Below are positions 1-9,843 of a stretch of DNA of 64,000 nt, piece after piece. The notes under the pieces were generated by a model. It had not been told where the DNA came from, searched no databases, and saw nothing but the letters and a program-made list of their open reading frames with translations. Location: the NCBI RefSeq assembly GCF_004005815.1, contig NZ_SACK01000002.1, forward strand, positions 806,001-870,000. The letters run 5' to 3'. Origin of the DNA: Mucilaginibacter limnophilus (GTDB taxonomy: Bacteria > Bacteroidota > Bacteroidia > Sphingobacteriales > Sphingobacteriaceae). A program made the position numbers and the translations under genes. Position 1 is the stretch's first letter, and each line of letters begins with the position of its first letter.

Positions 1-1371
1 CACCAGCGGTTTTACCAGTTTATCAAGCACGCGTCCATTAAACCTGCCTAATGTGCCATTATAATTAAACGCCCCGGTAGGCGATGTCAAATCGAACTTA
101 AAATTAACCGTAAGGTTACCGGCATTCATAAACCGGGTGTTGATATGCGCCGTCATGTACTTGTTAAGCTTTTTGGCAGGCGCATCATTAGTCATGTTTA
201 AGATATAACCGTTTGTTTTTTTGAACTGGATTACACCTGTGAACCCGGTTTTAGCGTCGGCTTCCTTATATTCAATATTGGCGTTCTTTAAATTCAAACG
301 CTTCAATCTCATTTCTAATGCAACCTTTTGCAGCGCCTGGTGCGGATCTTTACCAATTTTACTCCGTTTTTTGCCTTTGTATGCATTGTTATTGTATATC
401 TCCACATCGGCATTTACCAGGTTAAGTATGCCGGCATACAGTTTCTGGTCGCGCAGAAAACGCTGCAGGTCTATATCATCAATACTGATCTTTTTAAACT
501 TCAAACTGAAGATATCACCCGGCGTACCCCGCTTTATGTAAAACTGCCGTTTATTGTATCTTGGTAGAAACGACACCTTATCCAATGAAATGTTGCGTCC
601 GGAGGTGGAAAAAAATATCTTGTCTACTTTCGCTTCATACAAATTGTCGGGCGTATTTATCTTATAATCTCTCACCGTTACATTAACGCCCCGGGTGTAG
701 TAAAATCTGCTGGTATCCTGCGCAGAAAGCGAATCAATAAAAATATCCGACACATTAATATCGAGGTTTTTCAACGCCGACCTCTTAGCTACCGGTCCAT
801 TCTTGTTAATATAAGTAAGGCTGACATCCTTTAGGCCTACCGAATCAATATGCAGTTGTTTAAATACTTTACTTATAACCTGGTAAGGCGTTTTTGATTT
901 ACCCACCTTTACCGTATCGTTAAAAGCAAGGCGCTTATTCACTATCATTAAATCGGGCTTATCAATGAAAATACCGTCCATGTTCAGCACTTTTTCATCG
1001 TATGCTTTTTTAGCCTTGAAGTTTTTAAGCTGAAGTTTTTTAACACTGAGGGTAAACAGGTTATCGGGTGCTTTTTTTAAGGCGACAAGCTTGTTATACA
1101 CATTGGTATCGGGTATCAATTTAAAATCTTCTAAGCTGGCATTGCCCGAATTAAGGTCGATGTTGAAGTCGGAATATTCTATGCGATACAGGCTATCGGT
1201 AGAATTCAATACAAGCTCTTTAAGCTTGGCCTGTAGCAATGGCTTCCACTTGTTACCGGCAAGGTACTTATTATACAAGTAATACCCCGTAGCACCAATA
1301 GCTAACAAAACAGCCAACACTAGGAATGGCCATTTTTTTATTCTTCTTTTGGGAGTAGAGGTATCTGTCAT
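1..1371 (-). CDS. AsmA-like / DUF748-like envelope protein, partial (C-terminus beyond window)
   Basis: The frame is open from an ATG at 1371 to the left edge, giving 457 residues with no stop, so the C-terminus is missing. A lysine/arginine-rich start is followed by one membrane segment at about residues 14-33. After it comes a long stretch of alternating beta-type sequence with recurring phrases such as 'LKNLDINVSD' and 'LKFKKISIDDIDL'. This matches the inner-membrane-anchored AsmA/DUF748 class, whose large periplasmic beta-rich domain is linked to outer-membrane or lipid homeostasis. It is divergent from miaB. Coding status is clear; the family call rests on architecture only. Confidence 0.72.
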   Translation of the reverse strand, partial: MTDTSTPKRRIKKWPFLVLAVLLAIGATGYYLYNKYLAGNKWKPLLQAKLKELVLNSTDSLYRIEYSDFNIDLNSGNASLEDFKLIPDTNVYNKLVALKKAPDNLFTLSVKKLQLKNFKAKKAYDEKVLNMDGIFIDKPDLMIVNKRLAFNDTVKVGKSKTPYQVISKVFKQLHIDSVGLKDVSLTYINKNGPVAKRSALKNLDINVSDIFIDSLSAQDTSRFYYTRGVNVTVRDYKINTPDNLYEAKVDKIFFSTSGRNISLDKVSFLPRYNKRQFYIKRGTPGDIFSLKFKKISIDDIDLQRFLRDQKLYAGILNLVNADVEIYNNNAYKGKKRSKIGKDPHQALQKVALEMRLKRLNLKNANIEYKEADAKTGFTGVIQFKKTNGYILNMTNDAPAKKLNKYMTAHINTRFMNAGNLTVNFKFDLTSPTGAFNYNGTLGRFNGRVLDKLVKPLV

Positions 1372-1430
1372 GTATGGTAATGCATTACTCTTTAGTTTAT
1401 AACAATAAAAAAGCGATTTTGTTAATTGGC

Positions 1431-1443
1431 TGACAAACTGTCA
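1431..1443. promoter_or_regulatory. Palindrome TGACA-N3-TGTCA between divergent AsmA-like gene and miaB
   Basis: A perfect 5-3-5 palindrome lies 50 bp before miaB. The same TGACA/TGTCA half-sites recur in front of groES (7303-7391), so it may be a shared operator. No regulator can be named from the sequence. Confidence 0.3.
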
Positions 1444-1464
1444 CCCAAAATCTAAAAGATTATG

Positions 1465-1472
1465 TATTTTTG
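1465..1472 (+). promoter_or_regulatory. Putative -7 box TATTTTTG of miaB
   Basis: This is an exact fit to the Bacteroidota -7 consensus TAnnTTTG, 20 bp before the miaB ATG. No TTG is found at the ideal -33 distance, so support is partial. Confidence 0.35.
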
Positions 1473-1492
1473 CAGGCACAAAAAATTTCAGC

Positions 1493-3016
1493 ATGATCGA
1501 TTTGGTTATTCCGGACAAAACACACGACGAGAGCAGGCAGGGTGAGGCATTGGTGCTTGAACCGGTTGACGGTAAAAATAACGGCCGCAAACTGTACATT
1601 GAAAGTTATGGCTGCGCCATGAATTTTTCTGACAGTGAGATAGTTGCCTCAATATTATCGGAACAGGGATTTAAAACTACCAATGATTATAACGAAGCGG
1701 ATGTGGTGTTCATCAACACCTGTTCGATACGTGAAAATGCTGAACAGCGTGTGCGCAACCGACTGAAAGAATTTACAATTGCCAAGGTGAAAAACCCGGG
1801 CATGGTGGTGGGTGTGCTGGGTTGCATGGCCGAACGCCTGAAATCAAAGTTTTTAGAGGAAGAAAAACTGGTTGACGTTGTTGTGGGCCCTGATGCATAT
1901 CGTGACCTGCCAAACCTGATAGACCAGGTTGACGGCGGCCAGAAAGCCGTAAACGTACTGCTGTCGCGTGAGGAAACTTATGCAGATATTAGTCCGGTAA
2001 GGCTGAACAGCAATGGCATAAACGCCTTTGTATCCATTATGCGTGGCTGCGATAACATGTGTTCGTTTTGCGTGGTGCCGTTCACCCGTGGCCGTGAGCG
2101 TAGCCGCGAACCAAAATCAATAGTTGCCGAGTGCGAAGCTTTATTTAACTCAGGCTACCGCGAAGTAACGCTGCTTGGCCAAAACGTCGACTCATACAAA
2201 TGGAATGCCGAGGCCAAAAGGCAAAAGATAAAAGATGCTAATCTTGATATAAGCAACGAAGAGCTGCAGGAGAAATATTTGTTAGGTGAAATCAATCTGC
2301 CTGAACATGTTAAAAGTGGAGAACCAGAAGTAGTGACTTTTGCCAACCTGCTTGAAATGGTAGCGCTGATCAGTCCTGACCTGCGTGTGCGTTTTTCAAC
2401 ATCTCATCCTAAAGACATTACGGACGATGTACTGTACACCATGGCTAAATACGAGAATATCTGTAACTACATTCACCTGCCGGTACAATCTGGCAATAGC
2501 CGTGTATTAGAACTGATGAACCGAACTTACGACCGTGAGTGGTATATGGAAAGGGTAGAAGCTATTCGTCGGATAATCCCGGGTTGTGGAATATCAACAG
2601 ATATTATCACAGGTTTTTGTACTGAAACCGAAGAAGAACATGCCGATACTTTAAGCATGATGGACTTTGTTCAGTACGATTACGCTTACATGTTTATGTA
2701 TTCGGAGCGTCCGGGTACATTGGCTGCTAAACGCTATGCCGACGATATACCCGAGCCGGTAAAAAGTCGCAGGCTAAAAGAGATAGTGGCCAAACAGCAG
2801 CAGCACTCATACATCCGCCTGCAACAGCAGTTGGGCAAGGTGCAAAAGGTGCTGATAGAGGGTTTCTCAAAAAAATCAGACCAGGATTACTGCGGACGTA
2901 ACGATCAAAACGCCATGGTAGTGTTTCCGGTTCATCCCGATTACAAGCCCGGCCAGTACGCTTACGTGCTTGTTGAAAGAACCACTACGGCGACGTTGCT
3001 GGGTAAAATAATTTGA
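1493..3016 (+). CDS. miaB: tRNA-2-methylthio-N6-dimethylallyladenosine synthase MiaB
   Basis: Radical-SAM methylthiotransferase that converts i6A37 to ms2i6A37 in tRNAs reading UNN codons. The N-terminal MTTase domain carries the auxiliary cluster cysteines C41, C77 and C111. The radical-SAM motif is C186-x3-C190-x2-C193 within [20 protein letters not shown], the MiaB signature. A charged insert at about residues 235-275 makes the protein 507 residues long against roughly 440-480 in the family. A TRAM-like tail binds tRNA. It heads the row miaB, sigma-54 activator, lptE-like, TPR gene, secG, interrupted here only by the 3021-3474 cassette. The ATG is preceded by a -7 box. Confidence 0.96.
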   Translation: MIDLVIPDKTHDESRQGEALVLEPVDGKNNGRKLYIESYGCAMNFSDSEIVASILSEQGFKTTNDYNEADVVFINTCSIRENAEQRVRNRLKEFTIAKVKNPGMVVGVLGCMAERLKSKFLEEEKLVDVVVGPDAYRDLPNLIDQVDGGQKAVNVLLSREETYADISPVRLNSNGINAFVSIMRGCDNMCSFCVVPFTRGRERSREPKSIVAECEALFNSGYREVTLLGQNVDSYKWNAEAKRQKIKDANLDISNEELQEKYLLGEINLPEHVKSGEPEVVTFANLLEMVALISPDLRVRFSTSHPKDITDDVLYTMAKYENICNYIHLPVQSGNSRVLELMNRTYDREWYMERVEAIRRIIPGCGISTDIITGFCTETEEEHADTLSMMDFVQYDYAYMFMYSERPGTLAAKRYADDIPEPVKSRRLKEIVAKQQQHSYIRLQQQLGKVQKVLIEGFSKKSDQDYCGRNDQNAMVVFPVHPDYKPGQYAYVLVERTTTATLLGKII

Positions 3017-3020
3017 AGAA

Positions 3021-3474
3021 AGAATCAAGAATTAAGAATCAGGAATTAAGACAAGCATGCCAAGGCACAATTTCAAAAATTTGAAAATATGGCAAAAGGC
3101 AATGGACCTTGTCGATCTGGTTTATTTATATACTGATGATTTGCCAATTGATGAACGCTATAATTTAATAAGTCAAACAAATAAAAGCGCATGCTCTGTA
3201 CCTTCAAACATCGCAGAAGGTTCAGGCAAAAGGACGAATGTTCACTTTAGTGAATTTTTAACAACATCTCTTACTTCTTCTTTCGAATTAGAAACACAAT
3301 TGTTGATATGCCAGAGAAGAAAATATGGTTCGGTTCAAAAATTAAATGAATGTATTGAACTATTGAAAGAGGTACAAAAAATGATATTCTCATTTAGAGA
3401 ATATATTTTAAGTAACGATAATCCGGATTCTGAATAGATTTTATCTTGATTCCTGATTCTTAATTCTTGACTCT
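3021..3474. mobile_element. 454-bp cassette: four-helix-bundle gene between terminal inverted repeats
   Basis: Left arm 3021-3052 and right arm 3443-3474 are inverted repeats matching at 29 of 32 positions, with a 22-nt perfect core. The single gene starts 4 bp inside the left arm and stops 5 bp before the right arm, so almost nothing else is in the cassette. It separates miaB from the sigma-54 activator. No target-site duplication is evident and no transposase is encoded. Arms of the same family recur at 60125-60200 and 62829-62906. Calling it mobile is inference from this geometry. Confidence 0.55.
3057..3437 (+). CDS. Four-helix bundle protein (23S rRNA intervening-sequence protein family)
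   Basis: The 126-residue protein has the family hallmarks: an N-terminal 'FKNLKIWQKAMDLVDLVY' helix, the central 'SACSVPSNIAEGSG' motif, and 'FSEFLTTSLTSSFELETQL' in the third helix. This is the TIGR02436/PF05635 family, first seen in 23S rRNA intervening sequences and related to the Avd accessory protein of diversity-generating retroelements. The biochemical role is unknown. The reading frame is intact but more AT-rich than its neighbours. It is packed exactly between inverted repeats. No reverse transcriptase or template repeat is nearby, so a retroelement role here is not supported. Confidence 0.88.
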   Translation: MPRHNFKNLKIWQKAMDLVDLVYLYTDDLPIDERYNLISQTNKSACSVPSNIAEGSGKRTNVHFSEFLTTSLTSSFELETQLLICQRRKYGSVQKLNECIELLKEVQKMIFSFREYILSNDNPDSE

Positions 3475-3478
3475 ACTA

Positions 3479-4726
3479 ATGGATATACAAGAAATAAAAC
3501 AACGCTTCGGTATTATTGGCAACTCGCCGTTATTGAACCGGGCAATAGATATAGCAAACCAGGTTGCGCCTACTGATATTTCGGTTTTGATAACCGGTGA
3601 AAGCGGTAGCGGTAAAGAGGTTTTCTCACACATTATTCACCAGATGAGCGCCCGTAAACATGGGCCGTTTATTGCAGTTAACTGCGGCGCCATACCAGAG
3701 GGTACTATTGATTCAGAACTTTTTGGTCACGAAAAAGGTGCTTATACAGGCGCCGTGGGTGAGCGTAAAGGTTACTTTGAAACGGTTAATGGCGGTACCA
3801 TATTTTTAGATGAAATAGGCGAAATGCCGCTGGGCACACAGGCACGCTTACTTAGGGTGCTTGAGTCGGGACAGTTTATAAAGGTAGGTTCATCAAAAGT
3901 TGAAAAAACAAACGTGCGTGTTATCGCCGCTACCAACGTAGATATATTTGAGGCGGTGAAAGAAGGCAAGTTTCGCGAGGACTTGTACTACCGTTTAAAT
4001 ACTGTTCCCCTGCGTATTCCCCCCCTGCGCGACAGGAAGGAAGATGTTTACCTGTTGTTCCGCAAGTTTACGTCAGATTTTACAGCCAAATACCGCACGC
4101 CGCCTATCCAACTGGATGAAGACGCACAGCAGGTGCTTAGCAACTACTCGTGGCCGGGCAACGTAAGGCAATTGCGTAATATGGCCGAACAACTGGCTGT
4201 ACTGGAGCGCGACCGTGTAATCACCGCGCAAACCTTGCTGACTTATCTTCCTCAGGATGCAGGTAACCGTAACCTGCCTATGCGATTAGAAAGTCAGCCT
4301 AAAGAAGATTTTTCGGAGCGCGACATACTGTATAAAGTGCTGTTTGATATGAAGCGTGATATGGTAGAACTGAAAAAACTGGTGGCCAACATTATTGAGC
4401 ATGGCGGTGCGCAAGTCAATTATGCCGACCATAGTCAGGCTATAAACCAGCTATACCAGGATATCGAATTGCCTAATAACGCTGATGCACAATTTACGCT
4501 GCAGCAACCCGTTAATAACCCGGTAAATAACGTTCAGCATGGTAATGATTACCATATTACCCACGAAGCCGAGGAAGTAGAAGAATCTTTATCATTGGTT
4601 GAAAAAGAATCAGACCTGATACGCAAGGCGCTGCGTAAGCATAAAGGTAAACGTAAACTGGCCGCTAATGAGCTTGGTATATCTGAACGTACCCTGTACC
4701 GCAAAATAAAAGAATTAAACCTGTAA
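3479..4726 (+). CDS. Sigma-54-dependent transcriptional activator (AAA+ and Fis-type HTH, no receiver domain)
   Basis: Bacterial enhancer-binding protein that drives open-complex formation by sigma-54 polymerase through ATP hydrolysis. The AAA+ domain starts almost at residue 1. Walker A is GESGSGKE (40-47), the sigma-54-contacting loop is GAYTGA (87-92, Tyr for Phe), and Walker B is GGTIFLDE (105-112). A WPGNVRQLRN motif follows. After a variable Gln/Asn-rich linker the C-terminus is a Fis-type helix-turn-helix (KLAANELGISERTLYRKIKE). There is no N-terminal sensory domain. The ATG at 3479 is preferred over an upstream TTG because it gives the usual MDIQEIKQRFGIIG start. The right arm of the cassette ends only 4 bp before it, so native upstream signals may have been displaced. 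Confidence 0.93.
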   Translation: MDIQEIKQRFGIIGNSPLLNRAIDIANQVAPTDISVLITGESGSGKEVFSHIIHQMSARKHGPFIAVNCGAIPEGTIDSELFGHEKGAYTGAVGERKGYFETVNGGTIFLDEIGEMPLGTQARLLRVLESGQFIKVGSSKVEKTNVRVIAATNVDIFEAVKEGKFREDLYYRLNTVPLRIPPLRDRKEDVYLLFRKFTSDFTAKYRTPPIQLDEDAQQVLSNYSWPGNVRQLRNMAEQLAVLERDRVITAQTLLTYLPQDAGNRNLPMRLESQPKEDFSERDILYKVLFDMKRDMVELKKLVANIIEHGGAQVNYADHSQAINQLYQDIELPNNADAQFTLQQPVNNPVNNVQHGNDYHITHEAEEVEESLSLVEKESDLIRKALRKHKGKRKLAANELGISERTLYRKIKELNL

Positions 4727-4734
4727 TATCTAGA

Positions 4735-5253
4735 ATGAGAAGGGCACTAGTATTTTTTATAGCCGTTAGTACGCTGCTGCTTACGTCGCAATCGTGCAGC
4801 ATTACGTTAAACGGAGCTTCTATTCCACCCGAACTTAAGACGATTAACGTTGAGTTTTTTGAAAACAACGCGCCGCTGGTGGTGGCCAATTTGAGTCAGG
4901 ATTTTACCGAGGCTTTGAAAAACCGCATCCGTTCACAGTCGCGTTTGAGCATTGTGCGCGATCCGGCTGCCAACGCCACCATGTCCGGCGCTATTGTAAA
5001 TTATACTATTACGCCTGCATCTATTGAGGCTACCAGCCCTAACCAGGCGCCTATTGCCAACGCGTCAAGGCTTAGCATAACCGTTAATGTTAAATACACC
5101 AACGAGTTTGATAAAAAGCTGAATTTTGAGCAGCAATTTACCAAGTACCGCGATTTTCAGGGCGACATTTCTTCGCAGGAGCAGGGCCTGATACAAGATA
5201 TTGTAAGGCAGCTAACCGAAGATATTTTTAACAAAGCCTTTGCTAATTGGTAG
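4735..5253 (+). CDS. lptE: LptE-like outer-membrane lipoprotein (LPS assembly)
   Basis: The 172-residue protein has a signal peptide ending in LLLTSQSC, a plausible lipobox with Cys at residue 21. The mature part follows the LptE/RlpB pattern: an early 'ELKTINVEFFENNAP' strand, 'LSQDFTEALKNRIRSQSRLSIV', a beta sandwich, and a C-terminal amphipathic helix. LptE plugs the LptD barrel that inserts lipopolysaccharide in the outer membrane. It starts 8 bp after the sigma-54 activator, a gene order usual in this phylum. Family recognition is good; direct proof of the LptD partner is not in the window. Confidence 0.82.
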   Translation: MRRALVFFIAVSTLLLTSQSCSITLNGASIPPELKTINVEFFENNAPLVVANLSQDFTEALKNRIRSQSRLSIVRDPAANATMSGAIVNYTITPASIEATSPNQAPIANASRLSITVNVKYTNEFDKKLNFEQQFTKYRDFQGDISSQEQGLIQDIVRQLTEDIFNKAFANW

Positions 5254-5274
5254 GCAATTCGTAGTTTCAACCTC

Positions 5275-6864
5275 GTGGACCCAAACGCAAATAATCAATA
5301 TCGCTTTTTGTACGAACTTTTAGCTAACCCTGTCGGGTTAAAAGCTGATACTGCGGCTAATCTGCATCAGCTGGTAAAAAGTTTTCCGCAAAGCGGATTG
5401 CTTCAGGCATTGTATGTATACGCCAACGAGGGTCACAATGCACAACGAGCCGCCGCAAGTTTTGATCCACAACTGCTTCATAAAATAATAAAAGATCCCG
5501 CAGGCTTTACTCAAGTTAAGCCCGGACAAATATTTTATCAGCAGGAAAAAGTAGGTTTTAGAAGTGCAACGGTTCCTGTTCAACCTGTAGTTAGTGAACC
5601 TGAAATAACCCATGAACCGGTTAACCAAGCTGAAATTATTGAAGCGCCTGTTAGCAATGAAATAGAAGAGGCTGCATTTTCTCCTGGAAACCAAACAGAA
5701 ACAGAACAGCCTTCAACTATTGAGGCTGAAGCAATTGTTACAGAGCAGATTGATATCAATACGGAAGAAACCTTAGCTCCTGTAAAAAATGCTGATAAAC
5801 AGCAAACTACTGAGCCAATTGAAGAAGAACCGGTTGAACAATTTGCTGTACAGGAGCCATTAATTGAGCCAATTTCAGAGGAAGTTATTGAAGAAACTGT
5901 AACCGACGGGGAAAGAGTTTATGAGCAACCTGTAGCTGATGCGCCTGTGGCTGAAAGTGTAGCGGCTCCGCAAGCTGAAAGTGAGATTGAAGATGAGGTT
6001 TATGATGAGATAGTAGGTATTGAAGATATCGCTATTGATGTAACACAGGCGGGCGAGGTTACTTTTCATGATGCAACGGTGTTGACGTTTGAAGACCCGT
6101 TTAGTGCCGAGGATACCAAACAACTGATAGAAGAAGCTGCCGAACCGGCTGCAACTGCAGAAAATAGTTTTCGTCTTGATGACGAGGCTGACAAGCTGAT
6201 AGTAGGTAATATTGCCGCTACCGATTACTTTATGTTCGATAAGGCTTTTGGTAAGATAGAGGAAGCAGAAGCTGTACAAGAAGCTGTCCCCGAACCTGTG
6301 ACTCCTGTTGTGGTTGAAGCTGAAAAGCCTGCCGAGGATACCAGCGAGGTAGCACCTTATCACGACGAAAAACTGCCTTACAGCTTTTTATGGTGGCTTG
6401 ATAAAACACGTCGTGAACATTCGGGCATATACAGGCCATATGCCAAAACTCCGGCTATAAAAGCTGAACAGGCAAGGGCAATGATGACCAATGACGCCCT
6501 GCAGCAACAGTATATCGAAAATATTTTCCACCTTACCTCAGTTGAGCAACTTGATAAAAGTACAGCTGAGATTCCGGCTGTTGAGGTTAAGCATAAAACC
6601 GATGAGATTATTGAGCGCTTTATAAAAGAAGAACCTCAAATAAAGCCGCCAAGCAGCGAAAAGCTGGATACCGAGAATAAGGCAAAAAGAAGTTCAGACG
6701 ACAATGACGGTGGTTTGGTGAGCGAAACGCTGGCAAAAATTTATGCCGACCAGATGCTACATCACAAAGCTATAGCAGTTTATAAAAAATTGATGTTGAA
6801 ATTCCCGGAAAAAAGCCGTTACTTTGCCGACCAAATCAATATTTTAGAAAAGAAAACATCCTGA
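5275..6864 (+). CDS. Acidic TPR-containing hypothetical protein
   Basis: The 529-residue protein starts at a GTG. Residues 1-90 are helical and TPR-like ('LYELLANPVGLKADTAANLHQLVKSFPQSGLLQALYVYAN'). Residues 110-350 are a low-complexity stretch very rich in Glu, Val, Ala and Pro. A conserved block 'PYSFLWWLDKTRREHSGIYRPYA' lies near 365-390. The last 45 residues form a TPR-like unit ('SETLAKIYADQMLHHKAIAVYKKLMLKFPEKS'). No signal peptide is seen. It sits between lptE and secG with 10-20 bp gaps and is probably co-transcribed. The function is unknown; a scaffolding role for envelope traffic is only inference. Confidence 0.8.
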   Translation: MDPNANNQYRFLYELLANPVGLKADTAANLHQLVKSFPQSGLLQALYVYANEGHNAQRAAASFDPQLLHKIIKDPAGFTQVKPGQIFYQQEKVGFRSATVPVQPVVSEPEITHEPVNQAEIIEAPVSNEIEEAAFSPGNQTETEQPSTIEAEAIVTEQIDINTEETLAPVKNADKQQTTEPIEEEPVEQFAVQEPLIEPISEEVIEETVTDGERVYEQPVADAPVAESVAAPQAESEIEDEVYDEIVGIEDIAIDVTQAGEVTFHDATVLTFEDPFSAEDTKQLIEEAAEPAATAENSFRLDDEADKLIVGNIAATDYFMFDKAFGKIEEAEAVQEAVPEPVTPVVVEAEKPAEDTSEVAPYHDEKLPYSFLWWLDKTRREHSGIYRPYAKTPAIKAEQARAMMTNDALQQQYIENIFHLTSVEQLDKSTAEIPAVEVKHKTDEIIERFIKEEPQIKPPSSEKLDTENKAKRSSDDNDGGLVSETLAKIYADQMLHHKAIAVYKKLMLKFPEKSRYFADQINILEKKTS

Positions 6865-6874
6865 TATAAAAGAA

Positions 6875-7228
6875 ATGAGTATTTTTTTAGTGATATTGGC
6901 CATTTTAGTATGTATACTTTTAGGGCTTATTGTGTTGATACAGAATCCGAAAGGTGGTGGCCTGGCTTCTAATTTTTCAAGCTCGTCGCAACTAATGGGC
7001 GTGCAAAAAACCGGCGACTTCCTTGAAAAAGGAACCTGGATTTTAGCTATTACCCTGATGGTATTGGCGTTGGCTATAAATGTTACCCTTAAAACCGGTG
7101 GCGGCGCTACAACAAATTCTGAGCAGCAGGAAATAATTAACAAAGCATCAAAACCAACTGCTCCGGCTGCGGCACCTGCTGCATTGCCAGGTTTGCAAAA
7201 AGGTACCGATACTTCTAAAAGCAAATAA
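6875..7228 (+). CDS. secG: Preprotein translocase subunit SecG
   Basis: Small integral membrane subunit of the SecYEG channel. Two hydrophobic helices (residues about 2-22 and 54-72) flank the conserved loop 'IQNPKGGGLASNFSSSSQLMG'. The C-terminal 40 residues are Ala/Pro/Thr-rich and probably disordered, giving 117 residues against about 75-110 in the family. It is the last gene of the miaB operon; a strong hairpin terminator follows at 7251-7287. Confidence 0.93.
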   Translation: MSIFLVILAILVCILLGLIVLIQNPKGGGLASNFSSSSQLMGVQKTGDFLEKGTWILAITLMVLALAINVTLKTGGGATTNSEQQEIINKASKPTAPAAAPAALPGLQKGTDTSKSK

Positions 7229-7250
7229 TATTGCTATCAAGCTATAGCAC

Positions 7251-7287
7251 AAGGCTCCGGGCGGCTGTCCGGGGCCTTTCTTTTTTA
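7251..7287 (+). terminator. Rho-independent terminator after secG
   Basis: A 10-bp stem (aaggctccgg / ccggggcctt with one G-T pair) with an 8-nt loop, followed by a T-rich run. It closes the miaB-secG operon. Confidence 0.8.
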
Positions 7288-7302
7288 TAATGATTTTACA
7301 CT

Positions 7303-7427
7303 GACACGATGACATTTTTGCGTCAGAATACGGTAACTTAGATTTAACATTCGCCAATGAGTAGCTGACAATAAAACAGCATTAGCTGTCAAAAATGTAA
7401 GCATATAGCGCTTGGCACAATTGATGT
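7303..7427 (+). promoter_or_regulatory. groESL control region: TGACA/TGTCA sites and sigma-54-like element
   Basis: TGACA or TGTCA occurs repeatedly (7303, 7310, 7366, 7387). A 9-bp inverted repeat joins 7312-7320 with 7390-7398. At 7412-7427 the sequence TTGGCACAATTGATGT has a perfect -24 half (TGGCAC) and, at the correct spacing, G but not C of the -12 pair. No CIRCE element is present. A sigma-54 role is possible but unproven. Confidence 0.35.
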
Positions 7428-7469
7428 GAAACAGCAGTCGAAAAACTAAACAAATAAATCAATATAGTT

Positions 7470-7745
7470 ATGGCATTAAACATTAAACCTATCGGAGACA
7501 GGGTGGTAGTGGAAGCTGCACCAGCCGAAGAGAAAACTGCTTCAGGTATCATTATTCCTGACACGGCTAAAGAGAAACCTCAGCGCGGTACTGTAGTAGC
7601 AGTTGGCGAAGGTAAAAAAGACGAACCTTTAACTGTTAAAGCAGGCGACCAGGTTTTATACGGTAAATACGCCGGTACTGAAATTACCTATGAAGGTAAA
7701 GAGTATCTTATCATGCGTGAATCAGATATTTACGCGGTACTGTAA
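7470..7745 (+). CDS. groES: Co-chaperonin GroES
   Basis: The 91-residue cap of the GroEL folding chamber. It shows the family start '[42 protein letters not shown]', including the mobile loop that docks on GroEL, and the '[11 protein letters not shown]' roof region. It lies 112 bp before groEL, with no strong terminator between, so the pair forms the usual groESL operon. Confidence 0.98.
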   Translation: MALNIKPIGDRVVVEAAPAEEKTASGIIIPDTAKEKPQRGTVVAVGEGKKDEPLTVKAGDQVLYGKYAGTEITYEGKEYLIMRESDIYAVL

Positions 7746-7845
7746 GTTTAGACGTCAAGACAATAGATGTGAGATATGAAACAAGTGTTTCTGTATTGCA
7801 TCGTTAAAAATCACAATTAACAAGAATTGTAGGTCTCAATTCTAA

Positions 7846-9492
<1,647 letters not shown>

Positions 9493-9524
9493 TAAACGCT
9501 GCTTTAAAGCACTATACACTTTTG

Positions 9525-9562
9525 AAGCCCTTGTCTGCAATAGCAGACAAGGGCTTTGTTTT
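9525..9562 (+). terminator. Strong terminator after groEL
   Basis: A perfect 14-bp stem (aagcccttgtctgc with its complement) with an aata loop, then tgttttt. Confidence 0.92.
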
Positions 9563-9843
9563 TGTACAGGTATTAATGGCAGTTATATAAGCGAATAAGT
9601 ATCACATTGTTAAATATTCGTTAAAAACATAAGGCATTGTAATTATTTTATCATTTCGTTCGTCAACATATATAACAGAGGCTACAAAGGCATAGCATTT
9701 GTTAATGTATCGGCGTTATGAAACATCTTGTTAAAAAGAGAAAATACTTACAAACTGCCATTTTTGAATGGGTTATAGTTAAGTCGCCCGAATTTTTGGT
9801 GACGCTCCTTTAATATTCTTATTTTCGGGCTTCTTTATAATTT
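9563..9843. other. Intergenic region before mscS
   Basis: AT-rich spacer without a convincing gene. A 7-bp stem (gcccgaa 9786-9792 with ttcgggc 9824-9830) encloses a 31-nt loop just before mscS. No perfect TAnnTTTG box with a TTG partner was found. Confidence 0.4.

Noticed and set aside
3017..3060. A 23S rRNA fragment around the four-helix-bundle gene
   Set aside because: No rRNA sequence flanks the gene; neighbours are miaB and a regulator.
3057..3437. Diversity-generating retroelement accessory (Avd)
   Set aside because: The fold family fits, but there is no reverse transcriptase, template repeat or variable repeat nearby.
7229..7469. CIRCE operator of groESL
   Set aside because: No TTAGCACTC-N9-GAGTGCTAA or near match is present.
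9718..9813. 31-codon frame on the plus strand before mscS
   Set aside because: No signal peptide, motif or recognisable composition; length is within chance for an AT-rich spacer.
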